From Chthoniobacterales bacterium (GTDB lineage: Bacteria; Verrucomicrobiota; Verrucomicrobiia; Chthoniobacterales; UBA10450), in NCBI GenBank assembly GCA_013695925.1, contig JACCZO010000071.1, forward strand, positions 1 to 5,229: a DNA stretch of 5,229 nucleotides, in the 5' to 3' direction. Every line of letters starts with the position of its first letter. Positions within the stretch are counted from its first letter, which is position 1. A model generated the notes under the pieces. That model did not search any database. It was not told where the DNA came from and worked only from the letters and a program-made list of their open reading frames with translations. Of the stretch, positions 1 to 4,586 are shown one piece after another. The translations under genes and the position numbers were made by a program.

Positions 1-135
1 CTCCCGAGCACGCAACTTCCAGTCGACGAGTGGGAAAGTTTCGTTCTCGACATTGCCGCGAGCCAGCTCGATCGCGACCAGACCACCAGACGTCTGCGTC
101 AGCTCACAAAGAAACGCCCCCGCAAGAAAAGGTAG
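1..135 (+). CDS. Doc/Fic-family toxin, C-terminal end only (5' part outside the window)
   Basis: The frame is open from the first base to a TAG at 133-135 and gives 44 residues. I identify it by comparison with the second Doc copy in this window (3792-4264). Both share W-E, then L-D-(I/L)-A-x-S-x-L-D-R-D-x-T-T-x-R-L-R, and end in a basic tail of the type R-P-R-K-K. In Doc-type proteins this stretch is the last helices after the Fic catalytic loop. Characterised Doc enzymes phosphorylate EF-Tu and stop translation. The Fic motif itself lies upstream of the window, so activity cannot be judged. The visible part has no frameshift, unlike the second copy. A Phd- or AbrB-type antitoxin would be expected further upstream. 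Family assignment is good because of the paralogue; taken alone the fragment would be hard to name. Confidence 0.7.
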   Translation, partial: LPSTQLPVDEWESFVLDIAASQLDRDQTTRRLRQLTKKRPRKKR

Positions 136-159
136 CGCCTCCGCTCTTCAGGCGATCGT

Positions 160-374
160 TCATGATCGCTCCAGCGGCAAAAACTCCTCGCGCACGATCT
201 TGCCGTCCTTCACCGTGTAAACTCCTGCCTCCGCCATCCTGATCCGGGGTCGCCATCCAGCCCGCGCGCCTCCACGCTCACGACCTCATCGCCGTAGAGC
301 GAATCGATCGCCTCGCGCCAGGCTTGTTTGCGGACCAGCTCCACCACCTTCTTGCCGACTTCGCTTGTAGTCAT
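160..374 (-). pseudogene. SnoaL/NTF2-like protein gene with internal deletion and frameshift
   Basis: Read on the minus strand from ATG at 374-372, the product starts MTTSEVGKKVVELVRKQ and continues to VVSVEARGLDGDP. This is the N-terminal helix and first-strand pattern of SnoaL-like proteins of the NTF2 fold. Near 243 the frame changes. The other frame then gives MAEAGVYTVKDGKIVREEF and ends at TGA (162-160), which is the usual last strand of the same family. The two ends are only about 71 residues together, whereas the family is usually about 110-130. The middle of the cone-shaped fold is therefore missing and the halves are out of frame. Unshifted translation from the ATG stops at 210-212. 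No clear ribosome binding site precedes the ATG. The gene is convergent with the Doc gene on its left. The function of the ancestral protein is unknown, since the family covers cyclases, isomerases and many uncharacterised proteins. Confidence 0.7.
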
Positions 375-436
375 AAAGACCGCTTCGCCCAAACCGTCCG
401 CCCGTCAAACGCAGAGCGTCGGCCGCGCCGGGGAGC

Positions 437-475
437 GCACGCGCCCTCGCGTGCAGCGTTCGGCGCCTCGCCGAA
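437..475. repeat. Two adjacent perfect GC-rich hairpins
   Basis: Two back-to-back inverted repeats are visible. In the first, GCACGCG (437-443) pairs with CGCGTGC (448-454) around a 4-base loop. In the second, TTCGGCG (459-465) pairs with CGCCGAA (469-475) around a 3-base loop. Both stems are perfect over 7 bases. No T-run follows either one, so they do not look like intrinsic terminators on either strand. They resemble intergenic palindromic elements (REP/BIME-like). Other GC-rich palindromes occur at 1946-1964 and 4983-4997. Confidence 0.6.
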
Positions 476-525
476 TGCCGTCGCTAAATAATCAGGCCGA
501 GCTCGCCCCACTGGGAGCGTTCAGC

Positions 526-607
526 TTTGATTCGCTCGCATCCCGCTCACTTACCGCTACCCTCGCGGCTTTGCCGTCTATGTCGCTCACCCCAGTCGCT
601 CGATTCA
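526..607. repeat. Dispersed intergenic repeat, copy A (about 80 bases)
   Basis: This segment begins TTTGATTCGCTCG and ends with CCAGTCGCTC then ATTCA. It matches 5035-5114 (copy C) nearly end to end and the two ends of 2644-2755 (copy B). The best conserved parts are the first 13 bases and the block GTCTATGTCGCTCACCCCAG. A heptad tract starts at its right edge, as in copies B and C. It lies in the 375-687 spacer, which otherwise holds only the double hairpin and no convincing gene. No transposase or terminal inverted repeat is visible, so it is a small non-coding repeat of unknown mobility. Confidence 0.75.
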
Positions 608-645
608 TCCTTCAGCCTTCATCCTTCAGCCCTCATCCTTCCGCT
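604..645. repeat. 7-base tandem repeat tract (TTCATCC/TTCAGCC type)
   Basis: Six consecutive 7-base units read TTCATCC, TTCAGCC, TTCATCC, TTCAGCC, CTCATCC and TTCCGCT. The period is exact and the units alternate between two sequences. The tract joins the right end of repeat copy A and stops about 40 bases before the DUF2283 start codon. It resembles short tandemly repeated repetitive sequences with heptamer units known from cyanobacteria, although the units here differ. Confidence 0.7.
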
Positions 646-687
646 GCCCGCCCGGCTAAGAACGAAATATGAGCGAGGATAAACCCG

Positions 688-885
688 ATGAGAGTCGAGT
701 ACGACAGAGAGACTGATACACTCAGCATCACGCTGCGCGAAGCGCGCGTGAAGGAAAGCGACGAAATCCGCCCCGGGGTGATCGCCGATTTCGGATACGA
801 CGACGGGATCATCGGCTTTGAAGTACTCAATGCTTCCACCGTAGTCGAGCAGACGAAAGAACTGCAATTCGCTGTCGCCGACTGA
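688..885 (+). CDS. DUF2283 family small protein
   Basis: The product is 65 residues, complete, and close to the usual length of single-domain DUF2283 proteins. The hallmarks are the opening MRVEYDRETDTLSITL, a central P-G-V-I-x-D-F-G-Y-D-D-G and the closing I-I-G-F-E-V-L-N-A-S strand near residues 41-50. A purine-rich GAGGA (675-679) sits 8 bases before the ATG and supports this start. Members of this family often lie next to a DUF4258 or RelE-like toxin and are suspected antitoxins, but no partner is visible here. Upstream is repeat copy A with its heptads, and downstream is another heptad tract. It therefore looks like a solitary survivor of a two-gene cassette, or a stand-alone gene. The biochemical role is unknown. 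Confidence 0.85.
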   Translation: MRVEYDRETDTLSITLREARVKESDEIRPGVIADFGYDDGIIGFEVLNASTVVEQTKELQFAVAD

Positions 886-922
886 CCTGCTCCCCGTCCT
901 CCGCCCTCCGCCACCGGCTCCA

Positions 923-1006
923 TTCAGCTTTCAGAGTTCAGCTTTCAGCTTTTGGATGTCAGCTTTCAGATTTCAGTTGTCAGCTTTTGGATGTCAGCTT
1001 TCAGAT
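923..1006. repeat. Twelve-unit 7-base tandem repeat tract (TTCAGCT type)
   Basis: The stretch divides without any slip into twelve 7-base units: TTCAGCT, TTCAGAG, TTCAGCT, TTCAGCT, TTTGGAT, GTCAGCT, TTCAGAT, TTCAGTT, GTCAGCT, TTTGGAT, GTCAGCT and TTCAGAT. A higher-order repeat is superimposed: the order TTTGGAT, GTCAGCT, TTCAGAT occurs twice, offset by 35 bases (951-971 and 986-1006). The period is 7 rather than 3, so it is not maintained as coding sequence, although it stays open in one plus frame. It lies between the DUF2283 gene and the Doc-tail relic. Confidence 0.85.
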
Positions 1007-1024
1007 TTCTTCCTTCCTTACTTT

Positions 1025-1071
1025 CTTCGCGCTTGCCAAGCGAAGACCGTCCCGCAAGAAAAAGTAAGTCC
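1025..1071 (+). repeat. Doc-tail relic element, copy 1 (hairpin plus basic C-terminal tail)
   Basis: The left part forms a hairpin, CTTCGC (1025-1030) with GCGAAG (1040-1045). The right part, from AAGCGA onward, matches the 3' end of the Doc pseudogene (about 4238-4265): CCGTCCCGCAAGAA, then AAGTAAG, with a 3-base indel. Read in frame, it would encode A-K-R-R-P-S-R-K-K-K followed by a TAA at 1065-1067, which is the same tail as Doc. The left 25 bases recur at 5161-5185. It looks like the leftover 3' end of a deleted toxin gene, or a mobile repeat that has become the 3' end of several toxin genes. Confidence 0.55.
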
Positions 1072-1137
1072 TCCGCCACCACGGCAAAATCTGACGTGCG
1101 AAGCGGGAAAATTCCTGCCTAAACTCGGCGAAACGCT

Positions 1138-1611
1138 ATGCCCGTCCCCAGCCTTTATCTTGATACCTCCGTCATCGGCGGTTACCACGACAGCGGATGG
1201 ATGGCCGACACGCGCCGGCTCTGGCAGCAGGCCCAAGCCGGACATTGGCGGCTGGTTACTTCCATCGTCGCGGAAGCAGAAATAAAGAACGCCCCCGCCA
1301 ATGTGCGCGAACTCTTTGCCGCGACCTTTGACGCCGGCAACATCCTGGATACGAGCGCGGAGATCGAAGAGCTGGCCATCGCCTACGTGGCCGCGCGAGT
1401 GGTGTCGCCTGGCTTTACGGACGACGCCCTGCATGTCGCGATGGCAACGGTGCACGGAGTGGGCTTTGTCGTGAGCTGGAATTTCAAACATCTCGTCAAC
1501 GTGCGGCGGGAGGATGGATTCAATGCCGTGAACTTATTGCAAGGCTGGCCGCCGGTCCGTATCGTAAGCCCGAAGGAGATCATCCATGCCGATGAAGAAC
1601 AACCCGAGTGA
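1138..1611 (+). CDS. PIN-domain protein, VapC-like RNase toxin
   Basis: The 157-residue product has the order of acidic residues expected of a PIN-domain ribonuclease: D9 in Y-L-D-T-S-V-I-G-G-Y, E46/E48 in V-A-E-A-E-I, and D95/D96 in F-T-D-D-A-L-H-V-A. The strand V-V-S-W-N-F-K-H-L-V-N (111-121) is typical of this PIN subgroup. PIN toxins cleave RNA using Mg2+ or Mn2+ held by these acids. No frameshift or stop interrupts the gene. The ATG start has only a weak purine stretch upstream (GGCGAAA), but no better start exists before the first conserved strand. The 3' end overlaps the next gene by 26 bases in another frame, so the two should be cotranslated. The toxin comes first and the small partner second, the reverse of canonical vapBC. 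RNase activity and target are inferred. Confidence 0.85.
   Translation: MPVPSLYLDTSVIGGYHDSGWMADTRRLWQQAQAGHWRLVTSIVAEAEIKNAPANVRELFAATFDAGNILDTSAEIEELAIAYVAARVVSPGFTDDALHVAMATVHGVGFVVSWNFKHLVNVRREDGFNAVNLLQGWPPVRIVSPKEIIHADEEQPE
1573..1578 (+). promoter_or_regulatory. Strong ribosome binding site inside the PIN gene
   Basis: AAGGAG lies 7 bases before the ATG at 1586 and within the last codons of the PIN gene. It is the best Shine-Dalgarno match in the window and supports the overlapping start of the small downstream gene. The PIN gene itself has a much weaker site, which would favour making the small protein in excess, as expected of an antitoxin. Confidence 0.7.
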
Positions 1612-1816
1612 ATCCCGGCGGCGATTCGATGCCGTAGCCGAAAGCCGCCGTTGGAAACAAGCCGTCGCCGCGGCGACCGCAGGCATGAGCGTGAGCGAAC
1701 GCATGGCATGGTTTCGCGGGCAATCTTCGGTCCCGGCGATCCGTGAGCAGGCGCAATCCACCCCGGGCGCTCCGGTGCGGCGCGAAGAGCCGGCGCCCTC
1801 CGGCGAGCAGAAGTAA
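1586..1816 (+). CDS. Small antitoxin-like partner of the PIN protein
   Basis: This is a 76-residue, charged protein. The central part reads R-F-D-A-V (13-17), a helix rich in A, K and Q, and then G-M-S-V-S-E-R-M-A-W-F-R-G (33-45). Small proteins with an F-D-A-V ... G-M-(S/T)-x-x-E-x-x-x-(W/Y)-F pattern are often encoded directly after PIN proteins of this type and are presumed to be their antitoxins. That link rests on recalled gene context, not on a characterised fold. The C-terminal third is rich in P, E and R and probably disordered. It overlaps the PIN gene by 26 bases and has its own strong ribosome binding site. A second ATG two codons on (1592) is possible but has poorer spacing. I see no DNA-binding motif, so self-regulation cannot be claimed. 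Confidence 0.7.
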   Translation: MPMKNNPSESRRRFDAVAESRRWKQAVAAATAGMSVSERMAWFRGQSSVPAIREQAQSTPGAPVRREEPAPSGEQK

Positions 1817-1844
1817 CGCTCGCGAATCCTTTCGGAGTTCATTT

Positions 1845-1858
1845 TTCGACGTTCGACG
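1845..1858. repeat. Short 7-base repeat, two TTCGACG units
   Basis: Two exact TTCGACG units stand in tandem just after the small partner gene, followed by a T/C-rich run. This is the shortest of the heptad tracts in the window and uses a different unit from the others. Confidence 0.5.
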
Positions 1859-1945
1859 TTTTCTTTTCCCTTGCCCCTTCCCTTTGCCGCGCCGGAGCCT
1901 CGGCGAAGGCGGGCCCCAATAACGGAGAACCAATACCCGAGAACC

Positions 1946-1964
1946 CGCCTCGGCGACCGAGGCG
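1946..1964. repeat. GC-rich hairpin element
   Basis: CGCCTCGG (1946-1953) pairs perfectly with CCGAGGCG (1957-1964) around a 3-base loop. A related hairpin with the same left flank (GAACC, then GCCTCGGC) occurs at 4978-4997. It lies between the convergent PIN operon and the RelE-like gene. No T-run follows on either strand, so a terminator role is possible but unsupported. The rest of the 1817-1992 spacer shows no gene. Confidence 0.5.
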
Positions 1965-1992
1965 CACTTTCGATTCCGCTGTCCCTAATCCT

Positions 1993-2269
1993 TTAACCCC
2001 GATAAATACCGTGCGCGCCGATGTCCACCGTCACCACGAGATCGCCTTCGATGTAAAAGACCACTCGCAAATCTGCTTCCACGTCGACGGCGAAAATCGT
2101 GCGGCCATAGCGCGCCGAGAGCTTGTGGATCTTATGCGGCCGCAAATGCGGATCGAAGGGATTTCCTTTGAAAATTTCCCAGGCCCGCCGCGTGGATTCC
2201 TTTTGCGCTGACGGAAGTGCGTAGAAAGCTTTCCCAGAAGCGCTGGGTAGGCCTGAAGCGATAATTCAT
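1993..2269 (-). pseudogene. RelE/ParE-family toxin, frameshifted
   Basis: Starting at ATG 2269-2267, the product begins MNYRFRPTQRFWESF. The frame then has to shift by one at the AAA of 2225-2227 (TTT on the coding strand) to continue as YALPSAQKESTRRAWEIFKG and N-P-F-D-P-H-L-R-P-H-K-I-H-K-L-S. It ends V-D-I-G-A-H-G-I-Y-R-G at TAA (1995-1993). The corrected length is 91 residues, normal for RelE/ParE-fold toxins. The F-D-P-x-L-R-x-H-K-(L/I) block and the D-L-R-V-V-F-Y-I strand are the family's usual signature. Intact relatives cut mRNA on the ribosome or inhibit gyrase. Without the shift the protein ends after about 45 residues and lacks the conserved half, so the toxin is presumably dead. 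The start overlaps the stop of the antitoxin gene by 4 bases (ATGA). A one-base sequencing error is the alternative. Confidence 0.85.
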
Positions 2270-2469
2270 TCCGCCTTGCGCGAAGGCGGCTTGGCGCCGC
2301 TCAAGACGGTATCCATATCGGCAAGAGATCCCGCAGCGGCGTCCGCCATGCCTTGCTTGAAGGAACCAGGAATCCAAGAATCATCTGATTCGACCACGAA
2401 CTTCGCCACTTGGGCGCGTTCGGAAGCGGGAAGAGCCTTAATTTGTTCAATAATTTCCTGCACGCTCAC
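2266..2469 (-). CDS. Antitoxin of the RelE-type pair (RelB-like, helical N-terminus)
   Basis: This is a complete 67-residue protein. It opens with the helix pattern V-Q-E-I-I-E-Q-I-K-A-L-P-x-x-E-R-A-Q-V (3-21), common to small antitoxins paired with RelE/ParE toxins. It continues with S-W-I-P-G-S-F-K-Q-G-M-A-D-A-A-A-G (31-47), typical of the toxin-binding half in this group, and ends in a basic tail. The start is GTG at 2469-2467, with no clear Shine-Dalgarno. A TATTCT-like hexamer about 7 bases upstream hints at a leaderless transcript, but this is weak. The gene is intact although the downstream toxin is frameshifted, and the two overlap by ATGA. It may now be neutral, or may act against a related toxin elsewhere in the genome. 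No DNA-binding motif is certain. Confidence 0.8.
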   Translation of the reverse strand: MSVQEIIEQIKALPASERAQVAKFVVESDDSWIPGSFKQGMADAAAGSLADMDTVLSGAKPPSRKAE

Positions 2470-2615
2470 AATTCAAAGAATACTGCACCAGGCTCCCCAT
2501 CGCAAAACAGATTCGCCTCCGGCCTGCGTCCGCAGTTTACCCGCCGCGGTGGCTCCTCCGAGTCTCCCGTTGGTCAACCGCGCGGCAGCGCAGTCGTTTT
2601 CCGCTTTGGTCCCCA

Positions 2616-2772
2616 TTTCAGCTTTCCGCTGTCAGATGTCAGCTTTGATTCGCTCGTATCCCACTCGCTTCCGCCACCTCGCCTCTGGAAAGCCCGGCCT
2701 CGGCTTCGCCTGCGTTACGGCCCGTCTATGTCGCCCACCCCAGTCGCTCAATTCAGCGTTTCAGTGTTTCAG
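2616..2772. repeat. Dispersed intergenic repeat, copy B, with heptad-like flanks
   Basis: The core (2644-2755) starts TTTGATTCGCTCG and ends with CCAGTCGCTC then ATTCA, like copies A and C. It is about 30 bases longer because of an inserted GC-rich segment around 2685-2722. The left flank has TTCAGCT and GTCAGAT, GTCAGCT units (2617-2643); the right flank has TTCAGCG, then TTTCAG twice (2752-2772). The right flank overlaps the stop codon and last codons of the K+ channel gene (minus strand, stop at 2763-2761). The remaining spacer, 2470-2615, shows no gene or convincing signal beyond the possible promoter of the antitoxin. Confidence 0.7.
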
Positions 2773-3618
2773 ATTCTCCCCACATCTCCGGCAAAAGCGC
2801 GCCTCCGGATCCAACTCCGTCGTCCCGCACTCCGGGCAGGCGCGCGCGTTCCGGGCCCGTGACGCCTGTTGCAGCTCGAGAGAGAAAATCCCGGTCGGCA
2901 CCGCGATGATCCCATAGCCCAGGATCATGATGCAGCTCGCGATGAATCGTCCCAGGTTAGTCTGCGGCGTGATGTCGCCGTAGCCCACCGTGGTCAGCGT
3001 CACGATCGCCCAATAAATACTGTGCGGGATGCTGTTGAATCCGTGCGCCTCGCCCTCCACCAGATACATCAGCGTGCCCATCACCGTCACCAACGCGAGC
3101 ACGGCGAAGACAAACACCAGCACCTTGCGCCGGCTGGCGCGGAGCGCGTCCACCAGCGTCTCGGTTTCCTGGAGGAAATGCGCCAGCTTCAGCACCCGGA
3201 AGACCCGCAGGAGGCGCAGGATCCGGATCGCCATTACGTAGTTCGCCGCCGTGAAGAGACTGATAAAACTCGGCAGCACCGCGACCAGATCCACCAAACC
3301 GTAGAAACTCCGCGCATAAACCAGCGGCCGGCGCACACAGAGCAGGCGGGCGATATATTCCACCGTGAAGAGCGCCGTGAAACCCCACTCCAGGTCGCGC
3401 AAGAGCACCGCGTGCTCCATCCGGATCGACTTCACACTCTCCAGCACCACCACCAGCACGCTCACACAAATGGCGAAGAGCAGCGCGACATCGAACGCCT
3501 TCCCCGCCGGCGTATCGCTCTCGAAGATCACCTCATAAAGCCAGCGCTTCCAAGCCGGCGCCGCTGGCTGCGGTCGATTAGTCCGATCAGGCGAGTCGGT
3601 TTCCGGGACGAGATCCAT
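2761..3618 (-). CDS. Voltage-gated K+ channel with C-terminal zinc ribbon
   Basis: The product is 285 residues from ATG 3618-3616. An upstream in-frame extension exists but is arginine-rich and unconserved in character. Six membrane segments are visible at about 42-60, 74-94, 104-123, 127-146, 165-186 and 222-246. S4 carries positive charges every third residue (R132, R135, R138, R141, K144), the mark of a voltage sensor. The pore loop holds the K+ selectivity filter T-V-G-Y-G-D (210-215). After S6 a short linker leads to C261-x-x-C264 and C276-x-x-C279, a zinc-ribbon-like module, and the protein ends six residues later. Intact members are tetrameric K+ channels in the inner membrane. The zinc ribbon replaces the usual RCK or cyclic-nucleotide domain and may gate the channel or bind partners; that is inference. 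No Shine-Dalgarno is evident. The gene is transcribed alone and divergently from the Doc pseudogene. Confidence 0.93.
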   Translation of the reverse strand: MDLVPETDSPDRTNRPQPAAPAWKRWLYEVIFESDTPAGKAFDVALLFAICVSVLVVVLESVKSIRMEHAVLLRDLEWGFTALFTVEYIARLLCVRRPLVYARSFYGLVDLVAVLPSFISLFTAANYVMAIRILRLLRVFRVLKLAHFLQETETLVDALRASRRKVLVFVFAVLALVTVMGTLMYLVEGEAHGFNSIPHSIYWAIVTLTTVGYGDITPQTNLGRFIASCIMILGYGIIAVPTGIFSLELQQASRARNARACPECGTTELDPEARFCRRCGENLKH

Positions 3619-3720
3619 TACGAGGAGACAATCTGCCCTGCCGCGACGACTCGGCGAGCAAAACCTCGCTGCCCTTCTCCGAGTATTTCTTCCGTCTAAC
3701 TTCTTCCTTCTTCTCTTCCC

Positions 3721-3741
3721 CACTCGTCACTTGTCACTCGT
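3721..3741. repeat. 7-base tandem repeat tract (CACTCGT type)
   Basis: Three 7-base units, CACTCGT, CACTTGT and CACTCGT, are followed by AT-rich sequence. The same unit recurs at 4307-4341. It lies in the divergent spacer between the channel gene and the Doc pseudogene, where any promoters must also be. I cannot assign a clear -35/-10 pair there. Confidence 0.65.
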
Positions 3742-3791
3742 CAATATTTTTCCCCATTTCCAAGGCCAGCGTAAAACCGAGTATTACCCCC

Positions 3792-4264
3792 ATGGCCATC
3801 ATCCGGAAGACGGCCAAAGACTATCGCAAGACTTTGCGTAAGCTGACGCGAAGGCCACACCGAACGACTGCGTTCATCTCGCGATCGAGATCGTGCGCGC
3901 GATCCACGCCGAAGCGCTTTGGCAATTCGGAGGATTGCAAGGCGTGCGCGACGAGAACCTGCTCGCCTCCGCTGTTCTTACTCCGCAGTCCACCTTTGGC
4001 GGCAAGGCCCTGCGCCGGCCTTGTGGAAATCGCGGGCGCATATCTCTTTTATCTTTGCCGCAATCATCCATTTCTTGATGGCAACAAGCGCACCGCCATG
4101 ATGGCTGGGGTTATTTTCCTGCGACTGAATGGAATCGAGCCGACGCCCGACAGCGAGCAATGGGAAAACTGATGCTCGACCTCGCCGGAAGCGAACTGGA
4201 CCGCGACGAAACGACCAAACGACTGCGCCGCCTGCTAAAGCGACCGTCCCGCAAGAAGAAGTAA
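3792..4264 (+). pseudogene. doc: Doc (death-on-curing, Fic fold) toxin, multiply frameshifted
   Basis: Fragments in changing frames rebuild a Doc toxin. From about 3848 one frame gives HLAIEIVRAIHAEALWQFGG, then L-Q-G-V-R-D-E-N-L-L-A-S-A and T-F-G-G-K-A-L (to about 4015). A second frame gives L-V-E-I-A-G-A-Y-L-F-Y-L-C-R-N and the Fic loop HPFLDGNKR (4065-4091), then A-M-M-A-G-V-I-F-L-R-L-N-G-I. Near 4167 the frame shifts back to L-M-L-D-L-A-G-S-E-L-D-R-D and the basic tail, stopping at TAA 4262-4264. The last shift is a one-base deletion when aligned with the intact copy at 1-135. The N-terminus is uncertain: ATG 3792 opens a lysine-rich stretch (M-A-I-I-R-K-T-A-K-D-Y-R) in another frame that may belong to Doc or to a lost antitoxin. 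The catalytic loop is well preserved, so decay is recent. No antitoxin is found upstream. Confidence 0.85.
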
Positions 4265-4306
4265 GCCTCAATTCCTTCTCTACTTTAGCCTTTAAACTTC
4301 TCCTTT

Positions 4307-4341
4307 CGCTCGTCACCCATCACTCGTCACTCGTCACTCCT
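4307..4341. repeat. 7-base tandem repeat tract (CACTCGT type), second site
   Basis: Five 7-base units read CGCTCGT, CACCCAT, CACTCGT, CACTCGT and CACTCCT. This is the same unit as at 3721-3741, so the two tracts flank the Doc pseudogene on both sides. It ends 35 bases before the VapB start codon. Confidence 0.7.
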
Positions 4342-4376
4342 TGCCCGATGCAGACGTTCGGGGCAGTCTCATCTGC

Positions 4377-4586
4377 ATGAGAACCACCTTGAACCTGGAT
4401 GGCACGCTCCTGGATGCCGCCTTAAAAGCGACTGGTGAGCAAGAGAAAACAAAAGTGATCCATCTCGGCCTTGAAGCGTTGATCAGACAAAAGGCTGCAC
4501 AACGACTGGCGGCCCTCGGTGGGAGCGCGCCCAAGGCGAGCGCCGCCCCGCGACTTCGGGAGTGGCAGCGCCGGCGCCGCAAATGA
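4377..4586 (+). CDS. vapB: VapB-family antitoxin
   Basis: The product is 69 residues, starting M-R-T-T-L-N-L-D-G. This is the ribbon strand of a ribbon-helix-helix DNA-binding domain seen in VapB antitoxins. It is followed by L-L-D-A-A-L-K-A-T-G and T-K-V-I-H-L-G-L-E-A-L-I-R (residues 37-49), which form the two helices. The R-L-A-A-L-G-G-S block (54-61) is the linker to the toxin-binding tail and is common in the VapB subgroup paired with short VapC toxins. The tail is basic and ends at TGA 4584-4586. Starting at 4377 rather than at the in-frame TTG 12 codons earlier keeps the canonical N-terminus. VapB usually represses its own operon through the ribbon-helix-helix domain. The gene is intact and overlaps vapC by ATGA, but the toxin is broken. 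Confidence 0.88.
   Translation: MRTTLNLDGTLLDAALKATGEQEKTKVIHLGLEALIRQKAAQRLAALGGSAPKASAAPRLREWQRRRRK

Noticed and set aside
328..672. Plus-strand open frame of 114 codons
   Set aside because: It is antisense to the SnoaL-like remnant and then translates the hairpins, repeat copy A and heptads; there is no domain.
923..1006. Possible CRISPR array
   Set aside because: The repeats are contiguous 7-base units without spacers of 30-40 bases, so this is a simple tandem tract.
1025..1045. Hairpin as intrinsic terminator
   Set aside because: The stem is only 6 bases and is followed by a mixed sequence without a T-run. Its value lies in being repeated at 5161-5181.
1018..1491. Minus-strand open frame of 157 codons
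   Set aside because: It is a shadow of the intact PIN gene on the other strand.
2276..2917. Plus-strand open frame of 213 codons
   Set aside because: It crosses antisense to the antitoxin, then repeat copy B and the channel 3' end, and has no recognisable domain.
2869..3699. Long plus-strand open frame of 276 codons
   Set aside because: It is the antisense of the K+ channel gene. Its product is rich in R, H and Q with no domain, as expected of a shadow in high-GC DNA.
3619..3723. N-terminal extension of the K+ channel by 35 codons
   Set aside because: The extension is arginine-rich low-complexity sequence and adds nothing typical of the family. The ATG at 3618 leaves a normal cytoplasmic N-terminus.
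3721..3760. TTGACG on the minus strand as a -35 box for the channel gene
   Set aside because: It is part of the heptad tract, and no -10 hexamer is found at 16-18 bases spacing.
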